Shown: one piece after another, positions 22,936 to 36,700 of the stretch | Numbering within the stretch: position 1 is the first letter of the stretch | Layout of the letters: each line of letters starts with the position of its first letter | Made by a program: the position numbers and the translations under genes | The notes under the pieces: model-generated | Database searches by the model: none | Told to the model about the DNA's origin: nothing | The model's input: the letters and a program-made list of their open reading frames with translations, nothing else | NCBI RefSeq assembly: GCF_964204645.1 | Contig: NC_134029.1 | Coordinates: forward strand, 3,915,001 to 3,979,000 | Length of the DNA: 64,000 bases | Source: Tubulanus polymorphus | Lineage: Eukaryota; Nemertea; Palaeonemertea; Tubulaniformes; Tubulanidae | Direction: 5' to 3'

Positions 22936-24729
22936 TATGATATAAGTAGGCTATATTTGTATATTTTGTTGGCATGGAATTTGCTCTAAAAAGTGTTATG
23001 GCTTAAAACTGCCTCCCGGTGTCAAGTAGCCTCCGACGGTATCTCAAAGAGTGCCGGATAAACTGACGTCCTCACAGAGTAGAAGAAAATTGGATGAACA
23101 TTCCCACAATTGATTGATGAGATTTTGACAGTTTTCAAGGAGGACAATCTACTAAGATCTCTCCGGAGAAACAGTAATGATGCAGTACATTGAAGATGGG
23201 ACTAACATTTCGCATAAATGAACTTAAGATATCATCGAAAGAAAGAGAGCGTTCAATAATTAGAGAAATCGTTTTTGCGTGGTCATTAAGCCTTGAGCGC
23301 CGACATTTCGTTTTCATATTCTGGTATTTGGCGCGGTGTCTTAAGCGCCGTAATGCAACCAGCAACCACTATGTCCCTTCTCGCCTCATCCCGTCCCCGA
23401 CAAGAATGAAGAAATGTCAAAATGAAGCTGAGCCGATGAGGTAAATTTGAAATTTGTTTCAACGATTTAGCCGAACTTGTTGTGGCTCTTCCCCTGAAAC
23501 CTTATCAAAATGCATCCTCGAGACCGGGCGGGGTGTTAAAAAGTCAGGAAATATGTAATTTTTGTAAAAAGTTAAATACCTAAAATAGTCGGTAAAAAGA
23601 GTGAAGTCAGTCAGGGAAATTTGTTAATACATAAATGACATATACTTTGGGAAACCATATATTAGATTTATTTAGCACGTCGTCAAGTTTCCTTCCAAGT
23701 TCTAATGTCTATTTATTAATGGATGAGACCTGTTTTTCTTGGATATTTTGCTTACTTTTTGGGGTACATACCTCATTTATGTCTTAACAGAATGCCAAAA
23801 ATCGCGGACAACAACTGAATATCCGATATATTTCCAGTTCTGTACCAATTAGATGGATTGGCAAAAAGACTCCTTAAGTCCAATTGAATGAGAGGGAAAA
23901 TCCTCCATTTTGTGAAATTTCTTGAATTTTTACATTGTCACCATGCCTACGAAATGAAGTAATTTTTCTTGTGGGGTCTCAACAACTAAATCAGGGTGGC
24001 GTAGGCATGGTAACAATGTTCAAATCCAAGAAATTTGACAAAATGGAGGATTTTCTCTCTCATTCAACTGGACTTAAGGAGTCTTTTTGCCAATCCATCT
24101 AATTGGTACAGAACTGGAAATATATCGGATATTCAGTTGTTGTCCGCAATTTTTGGCATTCTGTTAAGACATAAATGAGGTATGTACCCCAAAAAGTAAG
24201 CAAAATATCCCAGAAAAACAAGTCTCATCAATTAATAAATAGACATTAGTTCTGTCTATTACATATTTGACTGTGTGTTAATTGATTCTTAGCAGATCAA
24301 GTCATGGAAAACAACGTGCATGTCAGGGAATTGTCTGGAAAAAGTCTGGAAAAGTAATTCAATTGTATGTGGCCCTGAACAGCTGTAGGCCTAACCGGAC
24401 TGTGATTTAGTTTGATGATTTTCACTTAATCAGATTAATAACAGAATCATTGCTGTTTCATTTTCACTATTCCTGCTGTGCTTTTGATAAGGTTGGGTTA
24501 GGATTAGGATTTAGATAAACGGGTTGCTTTCAAATCAAATTAGAAACTGTTCACACACTGCAGCTATGAAGCTGTGAATGTGCAGAATATTGATATTGCT
24601 TCATTGCAAAAGTCAACGCACAATAAGTTTCAATAAAACCAGCTCGCTGGCTTGCGAGTAAATTTTCGACTGAAATCGTTTAGGAATTAAAAAGAAAATC
24701 TGTGAATATAGTCTTAAAGATAGGCCAGT
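22936..24729. other. Intergenic region between KHDC4 and WDR17
   Basis: The region holds the foldback element at 23703-24248, a copy of the dispersed gtcaggaaat-type repeat at about 23530-23650 and again near 24295-24350, and the upstream region of WDR17. Two overlapping frames around 23135-23444, one per strand, match nothing known and lack splice support. Confidence 0.5.
23703..24248. mobile_element. Near-perfect 546-bp foldback (inverted-repeat) element
   Basis: Two arms of about 249 bp (23703-23951 and 24000-24248) are inverted copies with only scattered mismatches, around a 48-bp loop. The outer ends read taatgtctatttatt and aataaatagacatta. A 4-bp direct repeat gttc flanks the element (23699-23702 and 24249-24252) and fits a target-site duplication. 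There is no coding frame, so it is non-autonomous. The arms' high similarity suggests recent insertion, or arm-to-arm gene conversion. Confidence 0.8.
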
Positions 24730-24775
24730 ATGGATACAAATAGCAGCAGTAGCAATAACAGTTATGAAGATGAAG
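24730..24775 (+). CDS. WDR17: Alternative first coding exon a of WDR17
   Basis: ATG plus 15 codons and one base (MDTNSSSSNNSYEDE) ends at GTAATC. It joins in phase 1 to exon 2 at 26731, exactly as exon b does. It would give a Ser/Asn-rich acidic start. The identical phase and matching GTAAT donors support two promoters or alternative splicing. Confidence 0.55.
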
Positions 24776-27700
24776 GTAATCCTCTTATTAGATTTTCACA
24801 CACTCTTGAAGAATTATCTTTATTGACTGTGTAGATCATAGGCCTAAGGCCTAGAATATTATTGGTGGGTAACGAATTTGAGAATGCCAGGCTGTATCGC
24901 ACGCCACTCGGAGAGACAGCTCTATTATTACAGATAGGCCTATGGTTTAACTTTTTGATTAAAGTGAAGTCTTACATAACGCGTCATCATGATCATGGAT
25001 TTATGATTCATAAGTTGGTCTGACTAAAAAATGATAACTTCATTAAAGCAACTCTTAGTTCTGTATACATGTACCAGCTTTGTCGTCTGGTTGGATCCAA
25101 ACAAAAGTTTCCATGAGGAATTTTTACGTGTTCAACTCTTGGACTAAAGGACTAAGATAAAATGATTGGCCTACCTTATTGGCCTACCTTCCTTGCATTG
25201 CACAGATTTTTGAAATAATCTTTTTCAAATAAACGATCGTTGGAATTAGAAATTTATTAAGTGTTTTTTTTTTTTGCAAGATGTATGTTTATAATTGTAT
25301 TTTGGGTGCGGCTCCGTAGTGTCGAAAACTGTTTCATGATAATATGTCGGGAGCTCATTTGATGAAAAATATCGAGATCGTTTATACACCACATAATAGC
25401 CTATATTGACTGGTAATTTAAGGAGACGGCTATCTGTTTATATATCTGTTAGATTGATTATTAACACCGGTATGTCATAATAATATGTTGATGCACGCAT
25501 TGATCAGAGATATGTGTGCGTAATATTTTCTATGAGATACTATTTATTCCGTTGACTGCTGCCGTTGAGAATGGAATAGTCAGCAATGTGCAACGCATTT
25601 CAATAGTCGTCAACTGAAATGTGAAATATTGCGCGAATAATTCATCAGTTTTTGCAGTGTTGCCTGCATTGAGTTTGTTCGGCGCTATTGTTATTAGAAC
25701 GGGTGTTGAGGTTTTATTTTGAATATGGGTAGCGCAGCAACGACTTATGTCGGCAACGTTGATGATGGATTCGATTATTGTCAGCCAGGTAATGATGTTG
25801 TTTCGATAGATTCAAAGATGATATTGGAGTCTGAAGATGTCTAGTAACCTCCGTCTTTAAGCCTGAAGATGTCTAGTAACCTCGGTCTTTAAGCCTGAAG
25901 ATGTCAAGATGTCTAGTAACCTCAGTCTTTAAGCCTGAAGATATTTAGTAACCTCGGTCTTTAAGCAGTACTTGTCTACAAAACCCGGCTACATATTGAG
26001 TTTTAATAGTAATAAGTTTTTGTTAGCTATCCAGATTTGTGGTATTAAAACCGTGATGATAAATCAATATTAGTGGCATGATTTAGGCCTATGTTTAGAC
26101 GTATTTATTATGTCACTATCCGCTTAATGATTGGTGTTATTAATAATCTGTTTGACATTATATGTGGCAGTCCCAGGAGTCATTCAAGTCAGATAGCCAA
26201 TTATTGTGTGGTTTAAGAGCTGGGATAATCGATATCTGAGTGGCCTCTCAGTAGTCTGGATGTAGTCTAGATGGAGAACGGCACTGATAACTGAGCTAAG
26301 CCGTTGATGAGCTAAGACCACGGGGTTCTTAAGGGTTTTGGCGAATGGGTATTTTTCCCAGGCCCTGGAAAAGCTATGCAAATTTTTTTGTTCTCTATGG
26401 CAAGAGGTATGGAAAATCAGAAAATGGTCTCAAGATGAAAATTTCCATCTATTTTGAATTTTAGGCTAGGCTATATGTCTTAATGTCTTACTACATATTT
26501 GATAACAGACTTTATGAAAACACTTTGTCGATGAAACTGATAATTGGCATTTATTTATTTTGAATGGGCCTACAGTTCCTGTTCAAGTTAGCGATGTGTA
26601 ACCTAGGGGTATGGAAGATTTATAATCTGGGTATGGAAAATCAAATTGGGAAATTCGTAAGAACTCTTGAGAGCTTGCGGATTAAAACCCTTCAACTAGC
26701 CTTTTCATGGCTCCTTATAAATCTTTTCAGTTAGCGATGATTGCTCGGTGGCAGTAACGTTCGAAATGTCTAAAGTGAAACAGGTTGGATTATTAGCGGC
26801 TGGCTGTCAACCGTGGAACGGTGATGTCTGTGCTGCTAGTGGAGATAGATTCGCTTATTGCGCCACTTTAGCTGTCTACATATACCAGGTAATTAAGGCA
26901 TACGTCTCTGACATTTAGCGCGATCTGAAACTGTGTTCAGGAGAGGGAAAGGCAAAAAACTGCTTGATTAAGTGGAGCGAAAATGACAGGGTGGCCACTT
27001 ACTTGAAAATCAGGGAAAAGTCAGGAAATTTCAGTTTCTTTAAAAAGAGAGAGAATTTAATTTGTAAAAAAAAGTTGAAAATCAAGGAAAAGTCAAGGAA
27101 ATGTGTTAAGATTGCTAGAACACGCATAAAATCAAACAGCTTAAGTGCATGATGACGGAAATACAGTGGATCCTCATCACAATGAGCATCTGGGGACCGG
27201 AAAATCAGTTCTGTCGTAACCGATGTTTGTGTTGTATCAAGAATGAAATCATTTAAAAATTGTTGTGTTTGGGATGAAATTCTAGCTTTGTAAGAACTTG
27301 TTTTTTTCGGTATTTTCGTTTTATTCAGTACGATCGCAAATTCAACCAGTTCAATCTGCACTCGATCATGTCGGAGCACAAGAAAACCATAATCGGCATT
27401 TCATGGAACCCTCACAACGTGGATCTATTCGTTACAGCCGGCGCCGACTATCAGGTGATCATCTGGCACGTGGCCGAGCAACGCGCGGTCGCCAAGCTGG
27501 ACAATCTGAAATCGATCCCAAGTTCGGTCGGTTGGTGTCCGCACGAACGCGAATGTATCGCATTTATCAGTCAACGCGGCCCGTTACTGCTGTGGAACTA
27601 CAGCCACGGTGGAATCACGCAGCACAAACACGCGCAGAACTTTCTATCGGAGGTCTGCCAGTTCCGGTGGCATCATCGCAAAATGGGCAAAATAGCGTTC

Positions 27701-30700
27701 GGTCACATGGATGGCAGTATATCTATGTGTTGCACAGGTAAATATGTAACTGTCAAATTTCGAATATTCTCGAGTTATGGGTGAAAAATGAGTTTTGGAT
27801 CCATAAAACTTAGCACCTGTACCTGTTAGTGTAGTATTAGCTGATATTTCCCGCTGTAACAACGTCTGGTATTCAGACTACTGTACCTTTCTATAAGACG
27901 AGTTTCTAGAATACACGATAGCTGTGATCACAGAAGCATTTTTGACCAAATATATCCGAAGAAGACCAAACTGGTGCCAAGTCTGGTGGCATTGATAGAA
28001 TATTGACATCCACTGTGGCAGGGGCAGCACATGTTTTATAAGGGGTGGCTGATTTTCAGAAGGGTGGTTGTGAAAATGAAAGGGGTCACTGCCCCTCTAA
28101 AACCCTATTTCTCTTTGTTGTTTAGGTCAGCGTCCCGAGAAGCATTTCGGTCGACCGGACATCACTGAAGGATCGGAGGAAAGCGATTCAGTGACAGATT
28201 TACAATGGGATCCGCTATCGACTAGTTATCTACTGGTGGCAAACACATCGACCGATGTACGTCTCATAGATACCGATTCATTGACTGTGATTATGACATT
28301 TCAGCTGCCTAGTGTCGCCGCTCAAGTTCATGCAATAGCCTGGATTTCAACAGCGCCCGGCATGTTTCTGACCGGAGGTATTTATGATAAGCATATTAGC
28401 CACGTAACTAGAAATTGCTGCAAAAAATAATAGATATTCCCACTATAAGAATTCTAAACGTTTCCTTGAGCTAATATTTTATTCTATATTTCGAAAATAC
28501 ATCCCAATAGTCATCTTCAGGAATACTGATTCACTACTTCACAGTACATAGGATTCAGACTAGGATTGGATCGGATCATGTATTTGCATAGCCCCTAGTC
28601 TAAGTCAATAGTAGAACTATTGTTAAATGCCCCCTGCAGAATCAGGTGATGACTTGAACAGAAATGTCCTTCGAGTGCTAGGAGGGAGTCAATATCATGG
28701 AGGTGTTTGGCGTGTAGGGAATTCCTCACAATGGGTACAAATTTCTTAAACGTACGCCCACTGAATGACTTCGGAAGATATCTGACAAAGAGAAGGTTTA
28801 TCTGAAGTCATTTTAACAAGGTTCTACCCTAGCATGTATTATAATATAAGTGCAATCACCTCAGATGAACACATTAAGTGTGCATTTCAATTTTCATTTG
28901 TGATCTCTACTTTGCCCTCAAGGCAGCATGTCTTTCGCATAACATCATTACGCACACGCTAAGCAGCGCTCGATGAAATCAATAATAAATATCGTGTCTG
29001 TGTTTTGTATCGATTATGTATAGATTTGCACTCGGGAGTTATGAGATTGTGGAACGTATCGAAACCGACGCCGATCGAAAATATCAAACTGAAGAAATGC
29101 GGATTTCATTGTCTGCACGTGATTTCAACACCGACGTCGACTCCGAACTCTCATCACAGCGATACCGGTTACTCGTCTGCCAACTCTAGTTATACCCTGC
29201 CGCCCGGGCACGCTATGTGCACGTTCCTCGATGGTGGTATCGGGTTGTACGATCTCGGACGTCGCAAGTGGAATTTTATCAGAGACTACGTACGTAATGA
29301 GCGGTTTATAGATGAATTATAGGGAACCTCAACATTACCGTGGCGATAGATGATTACACTTATGCAGGGTGGCCACTTACCTCCATATCAGTGAAAAGTC
29401 AAGAATTTTCTTTTTATTGAAAAAAATGGGAAAAAGTCAAGAGAATCAACGTGCGGTGGAGGTCAATTCGACCCAGTTGAAATATTCTTAGTGATATATT
29501 TTGATATCTGTATCTTAATATTCTACCGAGTCCAACCATAAAATCCTGCTATGCATTACAGTAATACTTTTTGAAATGTCCATCTCTTCGAGGTTTGCAC
29601 AAGTTTTGGCTGCTTAGGGACGATCTCGTCTCCTCTATTTTCAGGGTCATATAGAAACGATATTCGACTGTAAGTTCAAGCCGGATAATGCCGATCTGCT
29701 TGCCACATCTAGTTTCGATGGTACGATCAAAGTTTGGAATGTGGATACATTGACTGCTGTGAGTAGTTCTGTTATATAGCTTCTTATTGTGGTGAAATTA
29801 ATTAAGACACAGTCAGTAATATAAAAATCTCACAATATGAATGGCTAGCTATTTTAGCTATGATTTTCTTCTGTAAAATCCTTTAAAAAAACCAAGTGGC
29901 TTCATTGCTTATAGTTTTGGAAAAAATGTTTTCTTCTACGCTGAAGGTACATACATCTCCGGGTAATGAAGGAGTAATTTATTCTATATCCTGGGCTCCG
30001 TCTGATTTGAACTGTATTGCTGCTTGTACGTCTCGTAATGGTGCTTTCATATGGGATATCACTAAAGGCAAAGTCATCCAGCGTTACAAAGAAGTACGTT
30101 CCATTTTGAAATGTCGAAAATTCATCGATTTCTAACGAGTGTCTAATCAGTGTAAATACTTTCTTACTAGCATGGTCGTAATGCTGTATATTCAGTTGCT
30201 TGGAATCATAAGGATTCAAGGCGTCTGGCTAGCTGTGGTGCTGATGGTTACTGGTAAATACTGGCGATATTCTTTCAGGGTGGCCGCCCTGTCTTTCTTC
30301 AATATGATGTCGTACAGTTTGTGTCAAGTTTCTCAAACTCTTCTGATTTCAGTATAATCCGTTTAATCGATGGTGAACTGTTACAGAAATATCGACACCC
30401 AGGAGCTGTGTTCGGCTGTGATTGGAGCACTAATAATAAGTAAGTTAATAGGCACGTCTTATGAATGAAAGGAATTCGAAGAAGATAGGAAAGCGTTTTT
30501 AAGTTACAGGAAAATAACTTCAATCAGCAGTAGAAGAATGAATATTCTTTCTCTGTTTTAATGTTTTTCTTGTTTCTGTTTTAGAGATATGATTGCCACT
30601 GGTTGTGAAGATAAATGTGTACGGGTTTTCTACATGGCCACGAATACTGATCAACCTCTGAAAGTTTTCGCAGGTAATAATCAACAGAACTCTCTGAAAC

Positions 30701-33700
30701 TTGTCCGAAATCTGTTTCAATTTTTACATGGTTTCGGCGATTATTTTCAGGTCATACTGCTAAAGTTTTCAACGTGAAGTGGTCACCGTTGAGGGAGGGG
30801 ATACTTTGTAGCGGCTCCGATGATGGGTGAGTTTATTTGACTGGTGTAGACCAGGCCATCATCAGGGGGAAAGCTAATTTGCTATTCTGGTTCTAGCACT
30901 ACAGTGTACTAGATATTAACTAATTGAAAATGAACTGATTTAGACGGAGATTTAACTAACAATGTGCAATGAATTTTGCTTCTAACGAGAGAAATCCCAC
31001 AATAAATTCAGCCAGAATGAGAAACTTGAATAGATGAGTATATATATTTGCGCAACGTTTAGGCTAAAGACTATTAGCCATCATCAGGCATCAGACTCTT
31101 ACTGAATTTATTGTGGAATTGCTCTCGTTATCATCTTACACGGATATTGTGTATCTTCTCGTCTCAACAATTTTGCTTCTAAGTTCATTATCTTATCAAA
31201 TTCTCTTGGTTTGTATAGGACGATAAGAGTTTGGGATTATACGCAGGACGCGTGTATTAATGTACTAGTCGGTCATACAGCTCCGGTGAGAGGACTACTG
31301 TGGAATACCGAGATTCCGTATCTGTTAATATCGGGAAGTTGGGATTATTCGGTACGTGTTTGGGATACGAGAGACGGAGCAGCTATTGACGTTATTCTAG
31401 ATCACGGTGCTGATGTTTACGGTAGGTTGACAGAGGTCCGTCGTTTCTCCGTGTGTCATGAACGATTCCACAATACTGACGTTTATCATCAGACATGATT
31501 CATTACTGTTTCTCTGACAGTCGAGACTATCTGAAAATAAAGCTAATTATCATCAATTGTGGGATTGTTCGTTATCATCTATGGTACTTTGGGACTAGAT
31601 CAGTTTGGTTTCCATAGACAATTGACTCATTCAATTGATGAAAAACATCGAATCCCGCGTTAGTTTTATATTGTAATGTGAATTTTTATGCATCAGTGCA
31701 TCAGTTTACCGATCATGTTTCTCAGTATAATCGAAGCCGTGTTTTTAGATCTCGTATATCCTGTTTTTGTATAGGTTTAACTTGTCATCCATTGAGGCCA
31801 TTTTTGCTAGCGTCGTGCTCAAGAGATTCTACGGTTCGGTTATGGTCTCTTACTCCACTCGTTCAGCCTCTAGAACTCAATATTATTGCTCAAAGACCTT
31901 TTACGGAAGTTATGGGAACGACAGGTGAAGAAACTGCCTAACGAATTTATTGATTGAGTTCATGCTCTCCTTTTCAAATATCAAATTCAGTTATCATTTC
32001 TGCATTCATTTTGCTGTTTCAGAACATGCAATGAATCTGGGGACACGGCCTTTACTGACTGGAAAAGTATCTAAAGAATATAAAAGCAATATGGACGAAC
32101 TTCCCGGCGATTTGAATTCACGAACGTTGCTTTGGTTCTCCAAATTTTTCATGGTAAACGATCCTTATCGTCATATTTGTATTTAATCATAGGGTTCAAT
32201 ACAATAATCTTGAAGAAATAATAATCAAACAGTCAATGAAAAAAATAGTTTTGATATAAGATTATTGGAACTCAAAACCTCTATGAAATGAAACATGTTT
32301 TGAATATATTCTAGCATCCAGGAGGCACGTCAAATCTCTGGGAGTTGGTATTTGTTGTAAATGGTGGAAAACATCTCTCAAATCGATACAGCACTGGTAT
32401 TATGCACATGGATCATTTAACGAAATTCAAAGCTGTAAGTTTCATCATATACAGCAGAGGTCAATTTGATATGAAAAATGTATGACTGCCTAAAATATTT
32501 TGAAAAAGAATGTGAAATATCTGAAAAATGATGGAAACTGAAAAATTCAAGAGAAGTATCATAAGATATCTTTTAAAAGAGATTTAGTTTTGACCTATCC
32601 TAATATTGAATGCTTTCATAATCGTACTTTGGCTTGAAAAATGTGATAAATCCTCGTGTTTTGTTGTGAAAAAATGTGAAAAGCCAATTGAAATGATGTG
32701 AAAAATGTGGAAATTCTTGAGTTCATCAATCCGGCGCTTGCTACACGAGAAGTTTATGTTTAGATGTTCTGATGATGCGCTGTGTTTTTCAGTCCGAAGC
32801 TCAGCAGCTCGAAATGGCGCGAGTGAATAAATACGGCTCCAGTATCGGTGCACCGTCACGCGATCACCAGTTACGAGAAGCTGCTCATCTTTATATCTGT
32901 CTCGGAAATGTCGAGAAATATTGCGAACTACTCGTCGAATTAGGAGAGGTATTTATGCGATGATGCATTACCAAAACATGGTCAAATATACCCGAAGAAG
33001 AACAAACTGGTGCCAAGTCTGGTGGCATTGATAGAATATTTAGTGAAGCCGATTTCTGAAGCCAGGTATCAAATAATTGGAACTAAATCTTTCTCTATTT
33101 GTTTAGTGGGAGAAAGCTTTGGCAGTAGCACCTGGAGTTTCTTTTGACTATTGGAAATCTCTCGCTGAAAGGTAAGTTCATACAACTCAAATCAATTGAT
33201 TTCGGTTCTATGGTAAGTTGAAGTTTCGGTCTGAACCTTTTTTTTCTGCCTTCACTGGAATGATTCTCTTCGATTTCTATTCAGGCGATGTCAAATACTG
33301 ATGCAGGAGAACAGCGTGGATGTTATACCCTACAGCGTAGCTACAGGTGGCTGTCGGAACCTCGTGAAGTATTTCACGGATTGCGGCCAGCTCTCGGAAG
33401 CGATGTTGATGGCGCTCGTAGCGTACGAAGGGTTGATGCCATCTGCTCATTCAAATCAAGAGGAAAACCATTTGTTGCAAAATGGAGTGAAAGACGAACA
33501 TTCAGATGAACAGTTGACGAGGTTTGTTTGTATGTGTGGTTACAGGTTTCTCACAGATCAAGGAAAATCAGGGAATTCAGACTCTTTCCTTCGCAATCAG
33601 GAACAAGTCAGGGAATTTTAATTTTTGGTTCTTCCTGGTTACAAGTGGCACACTAGGAACCTCTGGAGGATATCATACAATTTAATCAGGGAATTTTTTG

Positions 33701-36700
33701 GTCATGAAAATCAGGGAATTATTGATTCCTTGATGGGTAAGAACGCTGTATAAAGAGAAATGTCTCATCATTGGTCCGACCAAAAATCAGTTTATTGATA
33801 ATTTGTTGTATGTTCATTGACAGATTACTAATTGACGCCAGTAATGAACTTGCGGAATGGTACTTCAGTTGTGGTTCACCTATCAAAGCAGCATGCTGTC
33901 ATCTGGCTGTTAATGATTGTAAAGTAAGCTGCTTATAATGATCTTTCTCCTTGAATACCCTACTTCAATAGTTCAGAGATGATTCGTACAAAAAGCTTTT
34001 ATTTTCGTATTTTAGCAAACATTGGCAAAGTTGATTCGTGGAAATGAACTGGAATTGGCCGCTTGCGTCGGTCTCGTCCTGAAAGATACGTCGTCCAAAC
34101 CCCTGACTTGCGTAGCATTACAACTTCTATCCCGGAAATGTGAAAATATCGGCAAATGGTTTGTCTTCAGTTTTAACTTACCGGTATTCATAAATTCTTT
34201 AATAAAGGAAAATAGCAGGACTGAATTACGGCCTATGAAGATTATACGATTCATATGTGGTGATGGTACATGTAAATTGAGTTGAAGCATTGATTTCTTT
34301 CTTTCTAGTTCCCCGACCGGTGATGGAAGGTATTAGTTATCATAATCAAACATATCGTACGGCGTATACCGTAATACTGTGTACAACACTTCATTGTACA
34401 ACACCTCCCTGGTCCTACACCCACTCATTGATTGTAATAACTGTGTTTGGCTATCTGTTTTGTGATATGTTTGAAATGAAAGATGAATGTTTACCCGGGT
34501 ATTTCCCTGTTCAATTGGTGAAATGCAGTGCTCGACGAGTTTGACTGCACTTCCATTTGCACCATCAATGAATAATGTTTTTTGCTTTGACCTAACAGAA
34601 TGGCACCTGCACATTTTGTTGTTACTCAATTTTCCTATACCGTGCATAGAATTCATATATCCTTGAAATAGTTCTTGATTATCCAGCACCCAATAAACTG
34701 CTGAGGTATGGTTTCCCTAGACCATCAGTTTATCTTATAGCTTAGTATGGAGCTCGGTCCTATCCCAAACCCATATAGCGGTCCTTTCAAATATGCAAAA
34801 GTTAAAGAACAGGTAGAAATTTGCGAAATATGTTGCGAATAATGACTAGAGCGCCATATCTGCAATTAAAAAAAAATTCCAATTTATGTGTCTACGGAAA
34901 TTTTGGTTTTCCCCAGTGATAAACTTGTGTCGCATAAAATTAATCAATGTTATGTAGGTTTGTGTACCTGTAATGTTTGTATTTGATACATAAATGATGA
35001 AGTATCTTCTATACCGACCGGTATAGTCATTCCTTGAAAATGGTTTCCAGTTGAAAACCGAAAATTCGTAGTTTCTTATGAGTCTTTGAATTTTGTGATG
35101 CTTTTAAACATGGATTTTACATTGTGGCTCTGACACTCGTGCAAAAGCAACCCTAGCATGTATACATACATTTGTATTTGTATGTACGTATGTGATTGTG
35201 AGTGAGAATTATGTAGCGCACCCGACGCTGTTTTCTATTCACAGGGAACTGGCAGTCGATTTGTTGAAGATGATACCAAATAACGAATGGGATTTAGTGA
35301 AGCTATGCGCTAGATGCGCGAGCAGTATGGCCGAAATCGACAATCTACATGAAAAAGCCGGACTGCCGAATTTAGAGGAGTGTATGAATCTGTCTCATAA
35401 ACTACGCATCAAAGAAGATGTTTGGGATTACGTGAAATATAGTCTACTATCTACGACTCCGGAACTGGGGATGCAGGTCGGGTTGAGTTTCGTTAAAGGT
35501 ATGTCATTGATTCGAGGCATTTAAACGTTTCTGGACTGCGATCGTGTATGAAAATATTGATTTTCGTCGATAGAATGTTTAAAGAAGGAATCGTGGGTGG
35601 CTGATGACGTGTTTGATATGTTACAACTGCTCGCTAGTATTAGAACTGATCGATTACAACAATTTCAAAATAACACGTGAGTGACAACAATTTATATATT
35701 CCAAATCTGTATGTAAATAAATCTGTACCATGTGTATGTGAATATGCATTTTAGGATGTGTTCAGAAATGATGTCATTATGCAGTTATATTGGCGCTCTT
35801 GTGGCTATTAGAAGATCATACGATTCAATTGTTTTAGCTTTATTCCGATCTGCTAGGTAAAAATTAACTTTCTAATCTCCCTAAGTGTCTATCTGACTGG
35901 ACCCAGTTCCACTGTTCTGAGTTAAATTTGACTCTAGAGTTAAAACATTGAAAATGAACTAACTTTAACTCGGAGTTAACTCTAACTCACAACTGTGGAA
36001 CCGGGACCTGTTTATTATTTTTCTAACAGAAATCATCTCCGGTTTTAAGTTAAGGCTTGTTGAATATTTCATGCGATAAATGATTCTCGGTTGAGTGTAA
36101 TTGATGGATAGTTCTGTTTATTTGCAGACACGTGATCGACCAGGAACAAGTTCTACTCAACATTCTGAAATCCGAACAAATTGAACAAGACGCCTCGGTA
36201 TGGGCGGCGAAAAATACTCAAACCGACAAGTACGTGAAATAAAATCTGACTAAAAATCATTTGTCGCGTGATTCTCATCTGTCGAAATGAAGTTTGTTTA
36301 TGGTTGTTTGTTTATTAAAGAGCTGCTGGAGATAGAAAGAGATTCGGAGCTGAGTTGCAACCGCTCTACGAAGAACTTCTGCGTAAATGCGGGGAGGAAA
36401 CATGGCCAGTTGGAATCGGTCCCGATATAGTAGCTAGTTCTCATTTACCCAGCCATTCCGACGTTCATGTATCGTATCTGACTGGACAGCGAATCCAGGT
36501 ACGGCATTTATTTTACTTATTCTACATAAGCCCTGTCAACTCGATACAGTTGTACCTCATTACAACTAACTTCAGGGGTCCAGAAAAATCTGAAACGTTT
36601 TAGAGTTCACGGTTATATCCAAAACCGGTTTGAAATTAGTTTTATTGTTTTACTTTGAACGAAATTGTAAATTAGTTATATTTCGGGTAGATTGTTGATC

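Noticed and set aside
23135-23444. Overlapping frames on both strands near the foldback element
   Set aside because: Neither resembles a known protein and neither has supporting splice or promoter signals.
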